A stretch of 64,000 nucleotides of DNA from an uncultured Muribaculaceae bacterium (GTDB taxonomy: Bacteria; Bacteroidota; Bacteroidia; Bacteroidales; Muribaculaceae): assembly GCA_947632485.1 (NCBI GenBank), contig CANRPJ010000006.1:1-64000 (forward strand). The letters are read 5' to 3'. A program made the translations under genes and the position numbers. Positions 8,813-17,739 of the stretch are shown one piece after another. The notes beneath the pieces are model-generated. The model saw only the letters and a list, made by a program, of their open reading frames with translations. It made no database searches and was not told the DNA's origin. Position 1 is the first letter of the stretch. Each line of letters opens with the position of its first letter.

Positions 8813-8824
8813 CCCACCTCCCCC

Positions 8825-8871
8825 GACGCGGTCAAGACTCCTTACGGAGAGCGGCCGCGTCATTCTTTTTT
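8825..8871 (+). terminator. Terminator of the tRNA-Val unit
   Basis: Outer stem GACGCGG (8825-8831) with CCGCGTC (8855-8861), an inner CTCC/GGAG hairpin, then ATTCTTTTTT. It ends 14 nt before cdd, so cdd may receive read-through. Confidence 0.7.
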
Positions 8872-8885
8872 ACACTGCTTCGTAT

Positions 8886-9353
8886 ATGACTGAAAAAGAG
8901 ATCCGCTGCCTCGTCCGGGAATACGCGCCGGAAGAACTGCCCTCAGGGCTGAAGGCTATAGTAGATAAGGCCAAGGAGATGACCTCCACCTCCTACGCTC
9001 CGTATTCCCGCTTCCGCGTGGGAGCCGCCATTCTGCTCGAGTCGGGAGAGATCGTGGGAGGATCCAACCAGGAGAACGCCGCCTTTCCTGCCACCATGTG
9101 CGCCGAGCGCAGCGCCGCCTTCTGGGCCGGGGCCAACAGGCCGGGTGTGGCATTTCGCAAGATAGCGATCGCCGCTGCCACCGACGAGGGCTTCCAGCAG
9201 CAACCGATCTCACCCTGCGGCACCTGCCGGCAGGCGCTTCTGGAATACGAAAAGCGCTTCGGCCCCATAGAGGTGGTGCTCTACGGAGCCGCACGCATCT
9301 TCGTGGTGCCTTCCGTCAGCGACCTGATGCCGCTGAGCTTCACCGAGTTTTAA
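8886..9353 (+). CDS. cdd: Cytidine deaminase
   Basis: 155 residues, homotetrameric-type CDA. Substrate-binding YAPYSRFRVGAA, then GSNQENAAFPATMCAERSAAFWA with the catalytic C-A-E motif, and the zinc ligands in PCGTCRQALLEY. It hydrolyses cytidine and deoxycytidine to uridine in pyrimidine salvage. Its stop codon overlaps the stop of the convergent lipoprotein gene by 4 nt. Confidence 0.95.
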   Translation: MTEKEIRCLVREYAPEELPSGLKAIVDKAKEMTSTSYAPYSRFRVGAAILLESGEIVGGSNQENAAFPATMCAERSAAFWAGANRPGVAFRKIAIAAATDEGFQQQPISPCGTCRQALLEYEKRFGPIEVVLYGAARIFVVPSVSDLMPLSFTEF

Positions 9354-9829
9354 GGTATCGACTCGATTTTCTGGTACACGTAGGTCACTACCTTGTTGGC
9401 TCTCTGGTCAAACCATTGCAGCCATAGGTCGCCGTCGGTAAACCAGTAGCCCATAGTGGCCGAGCTATGCACGTCGTCGTCATACTGGATATTGATCTGC
9501 TTGCCGCTCTCCGTTGAGTCAGTGGTCTGGCACCAGTAGCGTATCTCCTCGCGGTCCAGCTCGCCTTCATCATAGGCATAGTAGAAGCCGGTTCCGTTGG
9601 TGTAGAAGGTCATATAGTTGGTGCTGAAGCCGGTCACGTCTCTGCCGTCGGCCTGCACAAGCTCCCAGGAGCCCGCCAGCTCGCGGTCGAAAAATGTGTT
9701 CCAGCCCTGCGGAGGGGTGCCCCACCAGCCATCATCGTCGTCGTCATCGTTGGAGCAGGAGGTGAAGCCGATAAGCGGCATCATGAGGGCCATTGCGGCC
9801 AGAGTCTTGAATAGGAAGCGATTCTTCAT
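9350..9829 (-). CDS. Lipocalin-like lipoprotein, function unknown
   Basis: 159 residues. A signal peptide ends in a lipobox (GFTSC, Cys 25), followed by SNDDDDDDGWWG, an acidic stretch after the lipidated Cys that is common for surface-exposed Bacteroidetes lipoproteins. The rest (LAGSWELVQADGRDVTG, YMTFYTNGTGFYYA) looks like the lipocalin-like beta-barrel that starts with G-x-W. I cannot assign a ligand. Convergent with cdd, sharing 4 nt at the stops. Confidence 0.75.
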   Translation of the reverse strand: MKNRFLFKTLAAMALMMPLIGFTSCSNDDDDDDGWWGTPPQGWNTFFDRELAGSWELVQADGRDVTGFSTNYMTFYTNGTGFYYAYDEGELDREEIRYWCQTTDSTESGKQINIQYDDDVHSSATMGYWFTDGDLWLQWFDQRANKVVTYVYQKIESIP

Positions 9830-9846
9830 AGCATCTGAGGGTTTCT

Positions 9847-9878
9847 ATAGCAGCCCGGCACCATTACCGGGCTGCTAT
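9847..9878 (-). terminator. Strong 12-bp hairpin downstream of the portal operon
   Basis: Perfect inverted repeat ATAGCAGCCCGG / CCGGGCTGCTAT with an 8-nt loop. It lies 26 nt past the stop of the 791-residue phage-related gene. The U-tract is weak on both strands, so it may protect the 3' end as much as terminate. Confidence 0.6.
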
Positions 9879-9904
9879 TTCAACCCCACAGCTCCCCGCA
9901 AGGT

Positions 9905-12280
9905 TCATTTAAGAGGAAAATCTACCTCCATCAGCCTCACAGCCAGCAGCTCTCCGAAGCTTCCTTCTACCCTGACTCTCAGCCGCGGCCTGATACCGCG
10001 CTCCGAAGGGAGCATCAGCGCCCGCCGGGCGGCCACCTCTCCCTCGCCGCTCACGCTGAAGCGCAGCGCGCCGGCGGCTCCGGAAGGGGTCTCCATCTCC
10101 ACGGTCACCATAGCCGCCACCGGGTCGCGAAGCCTCACCTCGCATACGGCCGCACCACGCATATCCGACTCCTCCCAACCCGACTGCCATCGGGCCGGAA
10201 GGCGCTCTTCGGAGGCAGCCGACGCGAGATAGAGGGTGCGCCGCAGAGCGTCGGTGCGCATCGGCACCGGCCCCTGTAGCAACCACTGCTCACCCACTTC
10301 CGTGCGCTCGGAAAGCTCCTCGCCGCCAAGGCCGCGCAGGGAATAACTCCCGCCTTCGAGACCTATCAGCAGCTCATCGCCGCTCTCGCGCCAGGCCAGA
10401 CTCCGCGCGCCCGGAAGGCCGCGCAGGCGCCGGCTCACGCGCGCATCGGATATAACCAGAAGAGCTCCCGAATCGGAGAGCGCGGCTACACCGCCGTCGA
10501 AGCCCACCACGCGGCTGCGCTCGCCCACACAGGCCTCCGAGATGCGGCGGCAGTTGGTGTGCCGGCCGGCTACATCGTGGGTCAGCGCCATCACTCCTTC
10601 AGGCGTGAAGGCATAGATGAACTGGCGCGTATAGGCACCGCCGCCCGTGCGCTGCGCCTCGATCAGAAGCACCTCGCCGCCCACATCGCCCGTTTCCGCG
10701 TAGGCCGTCAGGGGGTTGCCGCGTGCCGAAGTGATCAGCGAGCGGGGCCGGGAGGCGGTGACGCTCCCTCCCGCTTCCGGCGCCACCATCGAAGCGGGTC
10801 CCTCCTGAAGCCCTACCGGCTCAAGGCCGGGCGCGAGCCAGAAAGCGGCATTCTCGCCGCGGGGAGCCGCCGAAAGAGGAAACCGATAGCTGAAGGTGCC
10901 TTTGGAGCTGCTCAGGTTCACTGTAAGGGCAGAAGCCCTCCTGTCGGGATACCATTGCAGGGGTGCCAGCTCATCGGCAGCTCCCGTAAAGCTCCCTGAC
11001 GCAGTAATATAGGTATCGCCTCCGGGACCGGAGAGAGTGGCCATAGCCTGCCACTGCACCGGCTCATCGCCCGGAGCCGGAAGCGGAGAGGGCAGAGGAG
11101 CGGGCACCGAGAGATTTCCCAGATGCAGGAAACCGGCATAGCCGAGCAGTGCCTCGGCCCTCATTCCGGCCATCGCCACGCCGGGGGCGGTCAACACCTC
11201 CGGCGTAGCCGCCGGCGGACGCTTCACCCTGGCCTGAGCCTCGCCCACCGTAGCCGCGGGCACCATCGGCGCCTCCAGCAGCGCGGAAGCGAGCTCGCCG
11301 CGGTCGCGCAGCCTGGAGATCACTCCAAGCCTGTAAGGGTCTGAATGATAGCTCACCGAGGCATCGGCTGAAGAGCTGAAAGGCTCTGCGGCATCGGCTG
11401 TCCAGATCTCGAAAGCGGAAATCACCCCTCTCCATTGAGGGGAAATTCCGGAATCTACCTTCACGCGCAGGCTGAATGCCTGAGCCGATACGGTGCCTCC
11501 GGAGATGCCCATAAACGCTCCTGACGCATTCCTCTCAAGCGGAAGCTCCACCCGCTCAGCGCCTTGCCAGCCGCGCGGCGACACTATGCGAGGAGCACTC
11601 ACGCCGAGAAGCGAGCCGTCCCAAAGCCTTACGGCAAGCCTCACCTTCACCGGCTGGATCCATCGGCCCGACACGCGCGCCTGGTCAGCGAGGTCGAGGC
11701 GCGCCGAAGCTACCGCCGAAGCCGCCTTTGCCGACACATCGGCAGGCACTCCGGCCCGCATATCGGCCACGGGGCTGCGGAAAGCCACCGCCTCCACGGG
11801 GGCCGAGAGGGTAACCTCGTCGGCCACCTCTACGCTCAGTCCGGGCATAGCCGGAAGGGCGCCGAGCCAACTATAGCCGCTCCCGGAGAAGTGCAGGAAG
11901 ACCATCGGCCCCTGCTGCGGAGTGATCACGAAGAAATCGCCAGCACCGGCCCAGGCCTTGGGAAGACCCTGAAGCTCACCGAGCGTCGAGGCGTGCACCT
12001 CAAGCGAGCCGTCGGGCGCTACGCGTCCTTCGCATCTGAGCACACCCTCCTCTACCGAGAAGAGCCAGAGCGAGCCTTCGCGCCAGTCGGTCATCGCCAC
12101 GGGTCGCGGCAGGGTGCCCAGCTCCTCAGCCTTCTCTACAGCCACAAGGCGCCCCGGCCAGTGCTCACGCAGGTTGCGGGCCTCCACACCGTCGGCGCTC
12201 ATCAGAGGCAACCTGCCGCCCGCACGCTCCGGACTGCGCATGGCCCGGAGGGGAAATTCCAGAGAGTCACGCCGCTTCAT
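9905..12280 (-). CDS. Large beta-rich protein translated with the portal; putative virion-associated protein
   Basis: About 791 residues, rich in Ala, Gly, Ser and beta-type sequence, no signal peptide, no transmembrane segment and no recognisable catalytic motif. I place the start at the ATG at 12280 (MKRRDSLEF), which sits after a GGAAAGGAGGG run and overlaps the portal stop by 14 nt; an upstream in-frame ATG at 12310 is possible. Repeated short beta segments (residues about 60-160 and 480-700) suggest a propeller-like or multi-domain beta structure. Tight coupling to a portal gene suggests a head-completion, stabilisation or tail-hub role. That is inference from position only; I do not recognise the family. 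Confidence 0.6.
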   Translation of the reverse strand: MKRRDSLEFPLRAMRSPERAGGRLPLMSADGVEARNLREHWPGRLVAVEKAEELGTLPRPVAMTDWREGSLWLFSVEEGVLRCEGRVAPDGSLEVHASTLGELQGLPKAWAGAGDFFVITPQQGPMVFLHFSGSGYSWLGALPAMPGLSVEVADEVTLSAPVEAVAFRSPVADMRAGVPADVSAKAASAVASARLDLADQARVSGRWIQPVKVRLAVRLWDGSLLGVSAPRIVSPRGWQGAERVELPLERNASGAFMGISGGTVSAQAFSLRVKVDSGISPQWRGVISAFEIWTADAAEPFSSSADASVSYHSDPYRLGVISRLRDRGELASALLEAPMVPAATVGEAQARVKRPPAATPEVLTAPGVAMAGMRAEALLGYAGFLHLGNLSVPAPLPSPLPAPGDEPVQWQAMATLSGPGGDTYITASGSFTGAADELAPLQWYPDRRASALTVNLSSSKGTFSYRFPLSAAPRGENAAFWLAPGLEPVGLQEGPASMVAPEAGGSVTASRPRSLITSARGNPLTAYAETGDVGGEVLLIEAQRTGGGAYTRQFIYAFTPEGVMALTHDVAGRHTNCRRISEACVGERSRVVGFDGGVAALSDSGALLVISDARVSRRLRGLPGARSLAWRESGDELLIGLEGGSYSLRGLGGEELSERTEVGEQWLLQGPVPMRTDALRRTLYLASAASEERLPARWQSGWEESDMRGAAVCEVRLRDPVAAMVTVEMETPSGAAGALRFSVSGEGEVAARRALMLPSERGIRPRLRVRVEGSFGELLAVRLMEVDFPLK

Positions 12281-13628
12281 GGCTACCCTCCTTTCCTCTT
12301 TCGGCCGCACGACGGCAACCGGTTATGAAATCTTCGAAAGCGCTCAGCAGATCGAGCATGGCGAGCGAGGCGCGCTGGCTGTCGGCTTCGAGAGCCTCGG
12401 CGCTCACGCTTCTGCCGCCCGAACGGAGGGGAGCCGGCATGCCCGACACCTCCTGAAAGAGACTCAGCTGAGTATCAAGCAGCTGAGTGGCTCCGGCAGC
12501 TGCCGGAGCTCCCTGCACCTCGCGCGGCATCACCGATTTAGACGTGCGCTTGAAGGGGAGAATGCTGCCCGGGGTGCTCCACATGCGGCGCAGATCGCTC
12601 CAGGTCATGCCTTCGGGAATCTGGTCGGTAGGATAGAGCACCACACCCTTAGCGGAAGCGGCGAGCATCTCGTCGAGCATGGTCACGAGGCGGTTCACGA
12701 GCTTCTGCTGCGAAATCACATCTTCCACGAGGCTATGCACCTCGCCGTCGATCATCGGATAGAACCGTAGCCTCAGCGCTGGCGAATCGCTTTCCGCGAG
12801 GCGCTCGCGGAGCAGCACTTCTCCTCCGGGTCCGAGCCAGGTATGCTCCCAGCCATCGTCGACCCGGATATGATATTTCAGAGGCTGCCTACCCTCCGCC
12901 ACACGGCGTCGGCACAGCTCTTCGAGGCGCCCTCGCGCTCCGCGGGTGCACTCTCCTTCCACCAATGATCCGGAATCGGGGTCAAATACCTTGAGCAGCG
13001 TGACCGGATTGCGGCGCCACACCTCAGCCACCCGGAAAAGTCCATCGGGAGCCTCCTCACCGTATTCCCAGCGCGGAGGAGGAGTAAAGGCGTATGGCTC
13101 AACCGGCTCGCGGAGGGCAAAGACGTCCCAAACCGCTTCCGGATCGCGCCCTTTGGCGAAGCGCCGCAGCAGCTCGGCGGGGCTGAAATCATGGAGCATG
13201 CCCAAGAGGCGGCAGTCGGACGCGTCGGATTCGAGAAACGGGGAATAGAAGATGCGCTCAGGCGAGATATTGGCCATAGCGGGCCCCTGCGGATCGCCCG
13301 CGGCGCGCACCCTCACCGCAGCCATGCCGCTGATGAGGAACTCCTCGAGCGCCCGCGCCTCACACTCAGCCGTATCAGGTCTCAGCGACCGAAACCGCCC
13401 TACCACGGTCTTCACCATCTGGCGGATCAGATTGTTGGTGACAGGTGAGCGTCCCTGCTGCCACATCGCCTCTCCTTCGGATAGCCGCCTGGAGGCGGAA
13501 AAGCTCACGGGATCGTCCCACTGGCGCCCGTAGGTGAATTTTTTCAGCCTGGCACGGCTGAGCCGCATCTTGTAGAGATCCATATAGAGCCTCTGACAGC
13601 GGTTGTTGAGTTTTTCGTCGATAGTCAT
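12267..13628 (-). CDS. Phage portal protein, P22-like architecture
   Basis: 453 residues in the order expected of a portal: N-terminal helix with FTYGRQWDDP, SPVTNNLIRQMVKTVVGRFR (about 60-80), FLISGMAAVRVRAAGDP, NISPERIFYSPF...SDASDCR, VAEVWRR, then DGEVHSLVEDVISQQKLVNRLVTMLDEML (stem/crown helices, about 285-315) and a C-terminal helical part. Portals form the dodecameric DNA channel at one capsid vertex. At 453 residues it is compact compared with many P22-type portals. Preceded after 34 nt by the 170-residue gene, it overlaps the downstream gene. No tail, integrase or replication genes are nearby. Confidence 0.75.
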   Translation of the reverse strand: MTIDEKLNNRCQRLYMDLYKMRLSRARLKKFTYGRQWDDPVSFSASRRLSEGEAMWQQGRSPVTNNLIRQMVKTVVGRFRSLRPDTAECEARALEEFLISGMAAVRVRAAGDPQGPAMANISPERIFYSPFLESDASDCRLLGMLHDFSPAELLRRFAKGRDPEAVWDVFALREPVEPYAFTPPPRWEYGEEAPDGLFRVAEVWRRNPVTLLKVFDPDSGSLVEGECTRGARGRLEELCRRRVAEGRQPLKYHIRVDDGWEHTWLGPGGEVLLRERLAESDSPALRLRFYPMIDGEVHSLVEDVISQQKLVNRLVTMLDEMLAASAKGVVLYPTDQIPEGMTWSDLRRMWSTPGSILPFKRTSKSVMPREVQGAPAAAGATQLLDTQLSLFQEVSGMPAPLRSGGRSVSAEALEADSQRASLAMLDLLSAFEDFITGCRRAAERGKEGSHEAA

Positions 13629-13662
13629 GATGATTGGTAATTAAAATGGTTAAACTTCTTTT

Positions 13663-14175
13663 TCAGAGCTTTAGCAGCGACTGATCGAGTGAGTAAGAGC
13701 CATCGTCCGGGCGGGCTACCATCAGCAGCTCCTCAATCTGAGCTCCGGCGGGGAGGGCTCCGTAGACCCGCACCCGTCCCGGCAGGGCTATAGCCACCGG
13801 CATCTCCGCTCCGGCTCTGGTGAGAGGATAGCGCTGGAGACGCGCAATGTCGGACTCCGGGCTATGGAAAGTTTCAATCGGCTCCTGCGAGGTGGTGAAG
13901 AGAAGGCTCACGGGCCTTACTCCTCTTTCGGGCCACCGGATTTCGGTAATGTCGGGGGCCAGCCGCTTGAGCGTGGATCCGATCGTAAGGTTTTCTACCG
14001 GCAGCAGCTCTACGGGAGCCGACTGCATCAATTCGCAGTACCACGCTTCAATCTCAGCTTCCATGCTGAGGCGCAGCCCGGTAGCATCTTCGGCATCTGC
14101 CGAAAAGAGGGGGAGGATGCCCCGGCGGGCGCACCAGAGCTGAAGCATTTCTTCATTGTTGAAATTCTTAATCAT
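13663..14175 (-). CDS. First gene of the portal operon, unknown function
   Basis: 170 residues from the ATG at 14175 (MIKNFNNEEMLQL). The frame is open further upstream, but the promoter -7 box lies at 14223-14230, so only the 14175 start can be on the transcript. The sequence has an N-terminal helical part (LQLWCARRGILPLFSADAED), an acidic middle (MEAEIEAWYCELMQ) and a beta-rich C-terminal half (VRVYGALPAGAQIEELLMVA). No known domain recognised. As leader gene of a portal operon it could be a head-tail adaptor or small-terminase-like factor; this is inference. Confidence 0.65.
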   Translation of the reverse strand: MIKNFNNEEMLQLWCARRGILPLFSADAEDATGLRLSMEAEIEAWYCELMQSAPVELLPVENLTIGSTLKRLAPDITEIRWPERGVRPVSLLFTTSQEPIETFHSPESDIARLQRYPLTRAGAEMPVAIALPGRVRVYGALPAGAQIEELLMVARPDDGSYSLDQSLLKL

Positions 14176-14222
14176 AATTCCTAGTTCTTTAATGGTGAAA
14201 CATTGTGTCTTGAAAGACGATG

Positions 14223-14254
14223 CAAAGTTATATAGAATTTTCTTAGCTTCCAAA
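14223..14254 (-). promoter_or_regulatory. Phage-set promoter A (portal operon)
   Basis: Minus strand: ATTTGG with TTTG at 14251-14254, 20-nt spacer containing AAGAAAATTCTAT, TAACTTTG at 14223-14230, followed by CATCGTC. About 36 of 40 bases match promoter B at 18287-18318. Confidence 0.85.
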
Positions 14255-14255
14255 T

Positions 14256-14535
14256 TATTTTGAAAGAAATTTTCAAAAGAGCCACAACCATTTTATATAA
14301 GTCTTATTATTAGATATTTATCATAGTAAAATTTTATGTTTAAGTAGATTATATATGATAGATAAAGATTATTTAACAAAACAAAGATAGAATATAACAG
14401 GCAAACAATAAGTTATATTCTTAATAATTCAATTAACATTAAAGAGTTAAAGTTGTTAAAGCACAAACAAAAAGCATACGGAATATTTGGAAATTGCAAC
14501 TAATTATCTTAAATTTCGCCTCTCAATAACCTAAC
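14256..14535 (+). other. AT-rich divergent intergenic region
   Basis: 280 bp of very AT-rich DNA between the portal operon promoter and the protease gene. It holds the likely protease promoter (TTTG at 14486-14489, 20-nt spacer, TAAATTTC at 14510-14517). No ORF or stable RNA structure was seen. Confidence 0.6.
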
Positions 14536-15795
14536 ATGAAAACCATGAAGAAAAAGTTCCTGTATTCGCTTTGTCTTCTATTAGCAAGCTGCGCAGCTAA
14601 CGATTTGCCTGAACTAAAGGAAGAGAAGTTGCCTCAAGGAGCGATAGCTCAATTTAGGAACCCGCAGGAGGTACTCGAGCTTGCTATGGAGGCTCTTCAG
14701 GAATATTATCCTACCACCAGGACTTCAAGAGAGGTGACGCAGAAAGACGTCAGCTTTCTGACTTACTCAAAAACACGTGGATCCGCTTCAGACAGCCTAT
14801 TATATGTGGTGAATCTGCCAGATGACGGAGGATTCATACTGGTGCTGGGAAACCGTAATTTCACGACTCCGGTTTTAGCAGTCACAGAAAAAGGGAATCT
14901 GACGGATATTGAATCTATCGAGATTCCTGGGTTGAAGATGTATGTGGAAGACGCTTTAGTCTATGCCTCGACTCCTGCTACACCTCCAACTCCTCCTACA
15001 CCAAACCCGCCCCAACCGCCAACGTCTGAACTAAGAAAATATATCACTTACCAGAAAGAAGAAAAAGTTGATCCGAGAGTTAAGGTAAAATGGTCACAAA
15101 GATATCACGCAGGCATGTATTGCCCTAACCAAATTGCAGGGTGCGTTATGATTGCAGGAGCGCAAGCTTTAAGCTATTTCAAACAACCAACATATGTTGA
15201 TTTAACTTATCCTGGGAAAGATAAAGAACGGGTTTTATTTGATTGGAACGAGATGCTGAAAATTGTACCAAGTACAAATATCTCTGATCCAACCACTCTT
15301 GAAGCTGCTAAAGATTTAGGAAGACTATGCCGAGAAATAGGTTATTCAATTCAAGCCTCATACAATCCTACATCAACTGGAGCATCAACTTCTAAACTCA
15401 GGACCTGGATCATTAATCATGCTACTCAATTATCTATTTCAGAATATAAATATGGTTTTCCTGACGCTATGAAAGAGTTAGGAGAAGGTATAATTGTAAT
15501 GAGAGCTGAAGATATATATTCTGGTGATGGTCATGCATTTGTGGTAGATGGGTATAGCTACATATATTCAGAATATAAAGAACAAATTAGAGCCGCAGGA
15601 AGTACGGTTTGGGAAGATACAGGAGTTACAGGTAGCACCATAGACTATAAACATTACATCAACTGGGGTTGGGGCGGAACCGGTGATGGGCCATTTTCAA
15701 TGGAGTGGCTGAATCCCTCTGTTCCAAGCTCTACAGGATATAAGTATTACCACTTTAGAAACGATCCAGCATATTTTATAATCAAAAAGAAATAA
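14536..15795 (+). CDS. C10 family (streptopain-like) cysteine protease lipoprotein
   Basis: 419 residues. Lipobox LLASC (Cys 19) after a basic N-terminus, so probably lipid-anchored. A Spi-type propeptide (about 25-145) precedes a proline-rich linker (TPATPPTPPTPNPPQPP) and the peptidase domain. The nucleophile is Cys 203 in NQIAGC, the catalytic His is 333 in GDGHAFVVDGY, and INWGWGG lies near the C-terminus, all as in C10 peptidases such as SpeB. Related Bacteroides proteases (Bfp, Btp) are secreted and often paired with a small inhibitor; the next gene could be one. Codon use is much more AT-rich than its neighbours, a sign of recent transfer. Confidence 0.88.
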   Translation: MKTMKKKFLYSLCLLLASCAANDLPELKEEKLPQGAIAQFRNPQEVLELAMEALQEYYPTTRTSREVTQKDVSFLTYSKTRGSASDSLLYVVNLPDDGGFILVLGNRNFTTPVLAVTEKGNLTDIESIEIPGLKMYVEDALVYASTPATPPTPPTPNPPQPPTSELRKYITYQKEEKVDPRVKVKWSQRYHAGMYCPNQIAGCVMIAGAQALSYFKQPTYVDLTYPGKDKERVLFDWNEMLKIVPSTNISDPTTLEAAKDLGRLCREIGYSIQASYNPTSTGASTSKLRTWIINHATQLSISEYKYGFPDAMKELGEGIIVMRAEDIYSGDGHAFVVDGYSYIYSEYKEQIRAAGSTVWEDTGVTGSTIDYKHYINWGWGGTGDGPFSMEWLNPSVPSSTGYKYYHFRNDPAYFIIKKK

Positions 15796-15803
15796 ATAAG
15801 AAC

Positions 15804-16370
15804 ATGAGTTCAATTATTAAATATATTTCAGTAGTATGCTTGCTTATGAGCATAGGAGTGGCAGGGTGCACTAAAGATGAAGTACCTGAGTGGAATATTA
15901 ATATCGATGAAGATGACGACAAAATAGAAAATAACGACAATTCGGAACCAATTGATATTGCCAAAATACTTTTTCGGCTAAGCGGCGATTACGCACAATA
16001 TGTGCCAGTTCGATATTATCCTGGTGGCTACAATAGTCCAGGTCCGAATAATCCGGATCCATGGGTTCTTGATGAAGGCTACTATTACTCACCATGGGGT
16101 TGGGTGTCAACAGATCTTGATATTTATATAAATCTCACATGGGAGGAGTATAGAAATAACGAATTTTTGATTTCATCTCGTTATAAAGACATAATACCTG
16201 AAGCGAAAGTGATTCGAACAGTTATTTTGCCTGAAAACATCGAAGAAATAGCGCTAGAGCGGCATCCGGAGTTTTTTGAAAATAAAATAAGCTATGATGA
16301 TGCCCTTAAAGAGACCATGAACTGGCTGATATCCGAAGGACTTCCGGATTGCATAGTCAAAGACTTATAA
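15804..16370 (+). CDS. Acidic lipoprotein paired with the C10 protease; possible inhibitor
   Basis: 188 residues, signal peptide with lipobox (VAGC, about Cys 22), then an acidic, Asn-rich linker (DEDDDKIENNDN) and a C-terminal domain with aromatic-rich (YYSPWGWVSTDLDIYINL) and helical parts. It starts 8 nt after the protease stop and shares its low GC content, so the two were probably acquired and are expressed together. In Bacteroides, C10 proteases are co-transcribed with staphostatin-like or propeptide-like inhibitors, and position suggests such a role. I see no sequence similarity that proves it. Confidence 0.7.
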   Translation: MSSIIKYISVVCLLMSIGVAGCTKDEVPEWNINIDEDDDKIENNDNSEPIDIAKILFRLSGDYAQYVPVRYYPGGYNSPGPNNPDPWVLDEGYYYSPWGWVSTDLDIYINLTWEEYRNNEFLISSRYKDIIPEAKVIRTVILPENIEEIALERHPEFFENKISYDDALKETMNWLISEGLPDCIVKDL

Positions 16371-16393
16371 TCATAAGAATATTAGATTAGTAG

Positions 16394-16434
16394 TAGCGGG
16401 AAGCGGAAGAATTTGCCGCTTCCCGCTATTTTCT
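16394..16434 (+). terminator. Bidirectional terminator between protease pair and capsid gene
   Basis: A 13-bp stem TAGCGGGAAGCGG / CCGCTTCCCGCTA with a 9-nt loop, followed on the plus strand by TTTTCT. It also lies just past the stop of the minus-strand capsid gene. Confidence 0.85.
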
Positions 16435-16452
16435 AATGGGCGAACCTCGTGG

Positions 16453-17676
16453 TTACATTCCGATTACGCGTGCGTGGGCTCCGGGGTAGCGGAGGGTGAG
16501 GCAGCTTGCCTCGGTGAGCACGACGGCCTCGGTGTTGCGCTGGCCGGAGCCGCGCAGGTCGAGGGTTTCGGCGGAAAGGGGAATGAAGACGTGCTTCTGA
16601 AGATAATCGGGGTCGATGATGAGACCGGAAGAGGCCATGCCCATAGTATCGAACACCTCGTCGAAGACCACGAAGAGCCTTCCGAACTTGGAGCAGATCT
16701 CCGAGAAGTCGATGCCCCAAGCGGTCATCTTATCGGCCGGAGTGGCTACTCTCTGCACGTCGAGCTTATTGAGGGCGGCGATGAGCTCGCTTCCGGCCAC
16801 GAGCACCTTTCGGCGCGATCCGCTGTTTTCGGTGAAGGCCTGTCGCATCATGTCGACGAGCTGCGTGCCGTCGAGCGTGCTCAGGTCGAGAGCAATCTCC
16901 TTGGCGGCCTGGCTCCAGATGCCTTGCGTGAGGGTGACGTTCTCGCCCTTCAGATGATCATAGACCTTCATCTTCTTTCCGAAGAGAAACTGCTTCTCCA
17001 TTCCGAGGCGCATATCATAGAGGGCGGCCTCCTGCTGGTCGGTGAAATCCCAGCCTATCTCCTTGTGAGACAGGCGCATCACGGCACTCTGCTCCACCTG
17101 CATCTTGAAGATCTGGCAATAGTTGGTCATCTTCTGAGGCAGGGCGTTGAACTGGGGCGACTGCACATCGAGCTGAGTGGCTGCACGCCCCATGCGCACT
17201 ACCGATAGCGAGCTGCGCGAGGAGAGGGACTCGTCGGGGCAGAGAAACTGCACCGTCTTATCCTGCACGGCCACCACGTAGGCTGTCATCATGCCCAGTG
17301 CGCCAGCGGAATAGCAGAATGACTCCGAAACTTCGAGCCTCGGCGACGACTCGCCTTTCAATTCGGCTGAATAGAGGCGGTTGCCGAAACCGTCGCCTCC
17401 GTCGGGAATCTCCTGGAGCGCCGTGAGGCTGATGCGCTCGCCGCGGGTATCGACGCTGTAGTAATCTACATTTAGACTATCGACGCGGCGCACATGGCCG
17501 AGGCGCGAAATCTGGTCGACGGGGGTAGACATCGGCCGGATCTTGGTGATAGCCTGATCAACGGCATTGGTGAGCAGACCCGGGGAAGCGGCTTCCGCCA
17601 CATCGGTGGTGAGGGGCTGGGCGGAGGAATGAAGACCTCCGGCTACTCCAGCAGCAAGTTTAATTTCCTGATTCAT
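16453..17676 (-). CDS. HK97-fold major capsid protein (SU10/DUF5309-like)
   Basis: 407 residues, no signal peptide. Early TPVDQISRLGHVRRVDSL and VDYYSVDTRGE, then KMTNYCQIFKMQVEQSAVMR, HKEIGWDFTDQQEAALYDMRLGMEKQFLFGKK (the long spine-like helix), and a C-terminal beta-rich part with LVAGSELIAALNKL, RLFVVFDEVFDTMGM and FIPLSAETLDLRGSGQRNT. This order matches SU10-type capsid proteins. It follows the Pro/Glu-rich gene after 63 nt of leader containing three AACCATTA-type repeats and has no separate promoter. No protease, decoration or tail gene is adjacent. Confidence 0.75.
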   Translation of the reverse strand: MNQEIKLAAGVAGGLHSSAQPLTTDVAEAASPGLLTNAVDQAITKIRPMSTPVDQISRLGHVRRVDSLNVDYYSVDTRGERISLTALQEIPDGGDGFGNRLYSAELKGESSPRLEVSESFCYSAGALGMMTAYVVAVQDKTVQFLCPDESLSSRSSLSVVRMGRAATQLDVQSPQFNALPQKMTNYCQIFKMQVEQSAVMRLSHKEIGWDFTDQQEAALYDMRLGMEKQFLFGKKMKVYDHLKGENVTLTQGIWSQAAKEIALDLSTLDGTQLVDMMRQAFTENSGSRRKVLVAGSELIAALNKLDVQRVATPADKMTAWGIDFSEICSKFGRLFVVFDEVFDTMGMASSGLIIDPDYLQKHVFIPLSAETLDLRGSGQRNTEAVVLTEASCLTLRYPGAHARVIGM

Positions 17677-17739
17677 AATAGTTTTGGTTTTAATGGTTAA
17701 TGATTGGTTTTTAATGGTTAATTACTAATGGTTTTTTTA
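17677..17739 (-). promoter_or_regulatory. Repeated AACCATTAAAA leader ahead of the capsid gene
   Basis: On the minus strand AACCATTA occurs three times in 63 nt, the last as AACCATTAAAACCAAAAC just before TATTATG. Similar leader sequence precedes the terminase (CATTAAAACCAAGATTATG) and other genes of the phage-like set. A-rich leaders favour initiation in Bacteroidetes. Confidence 0.6.
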
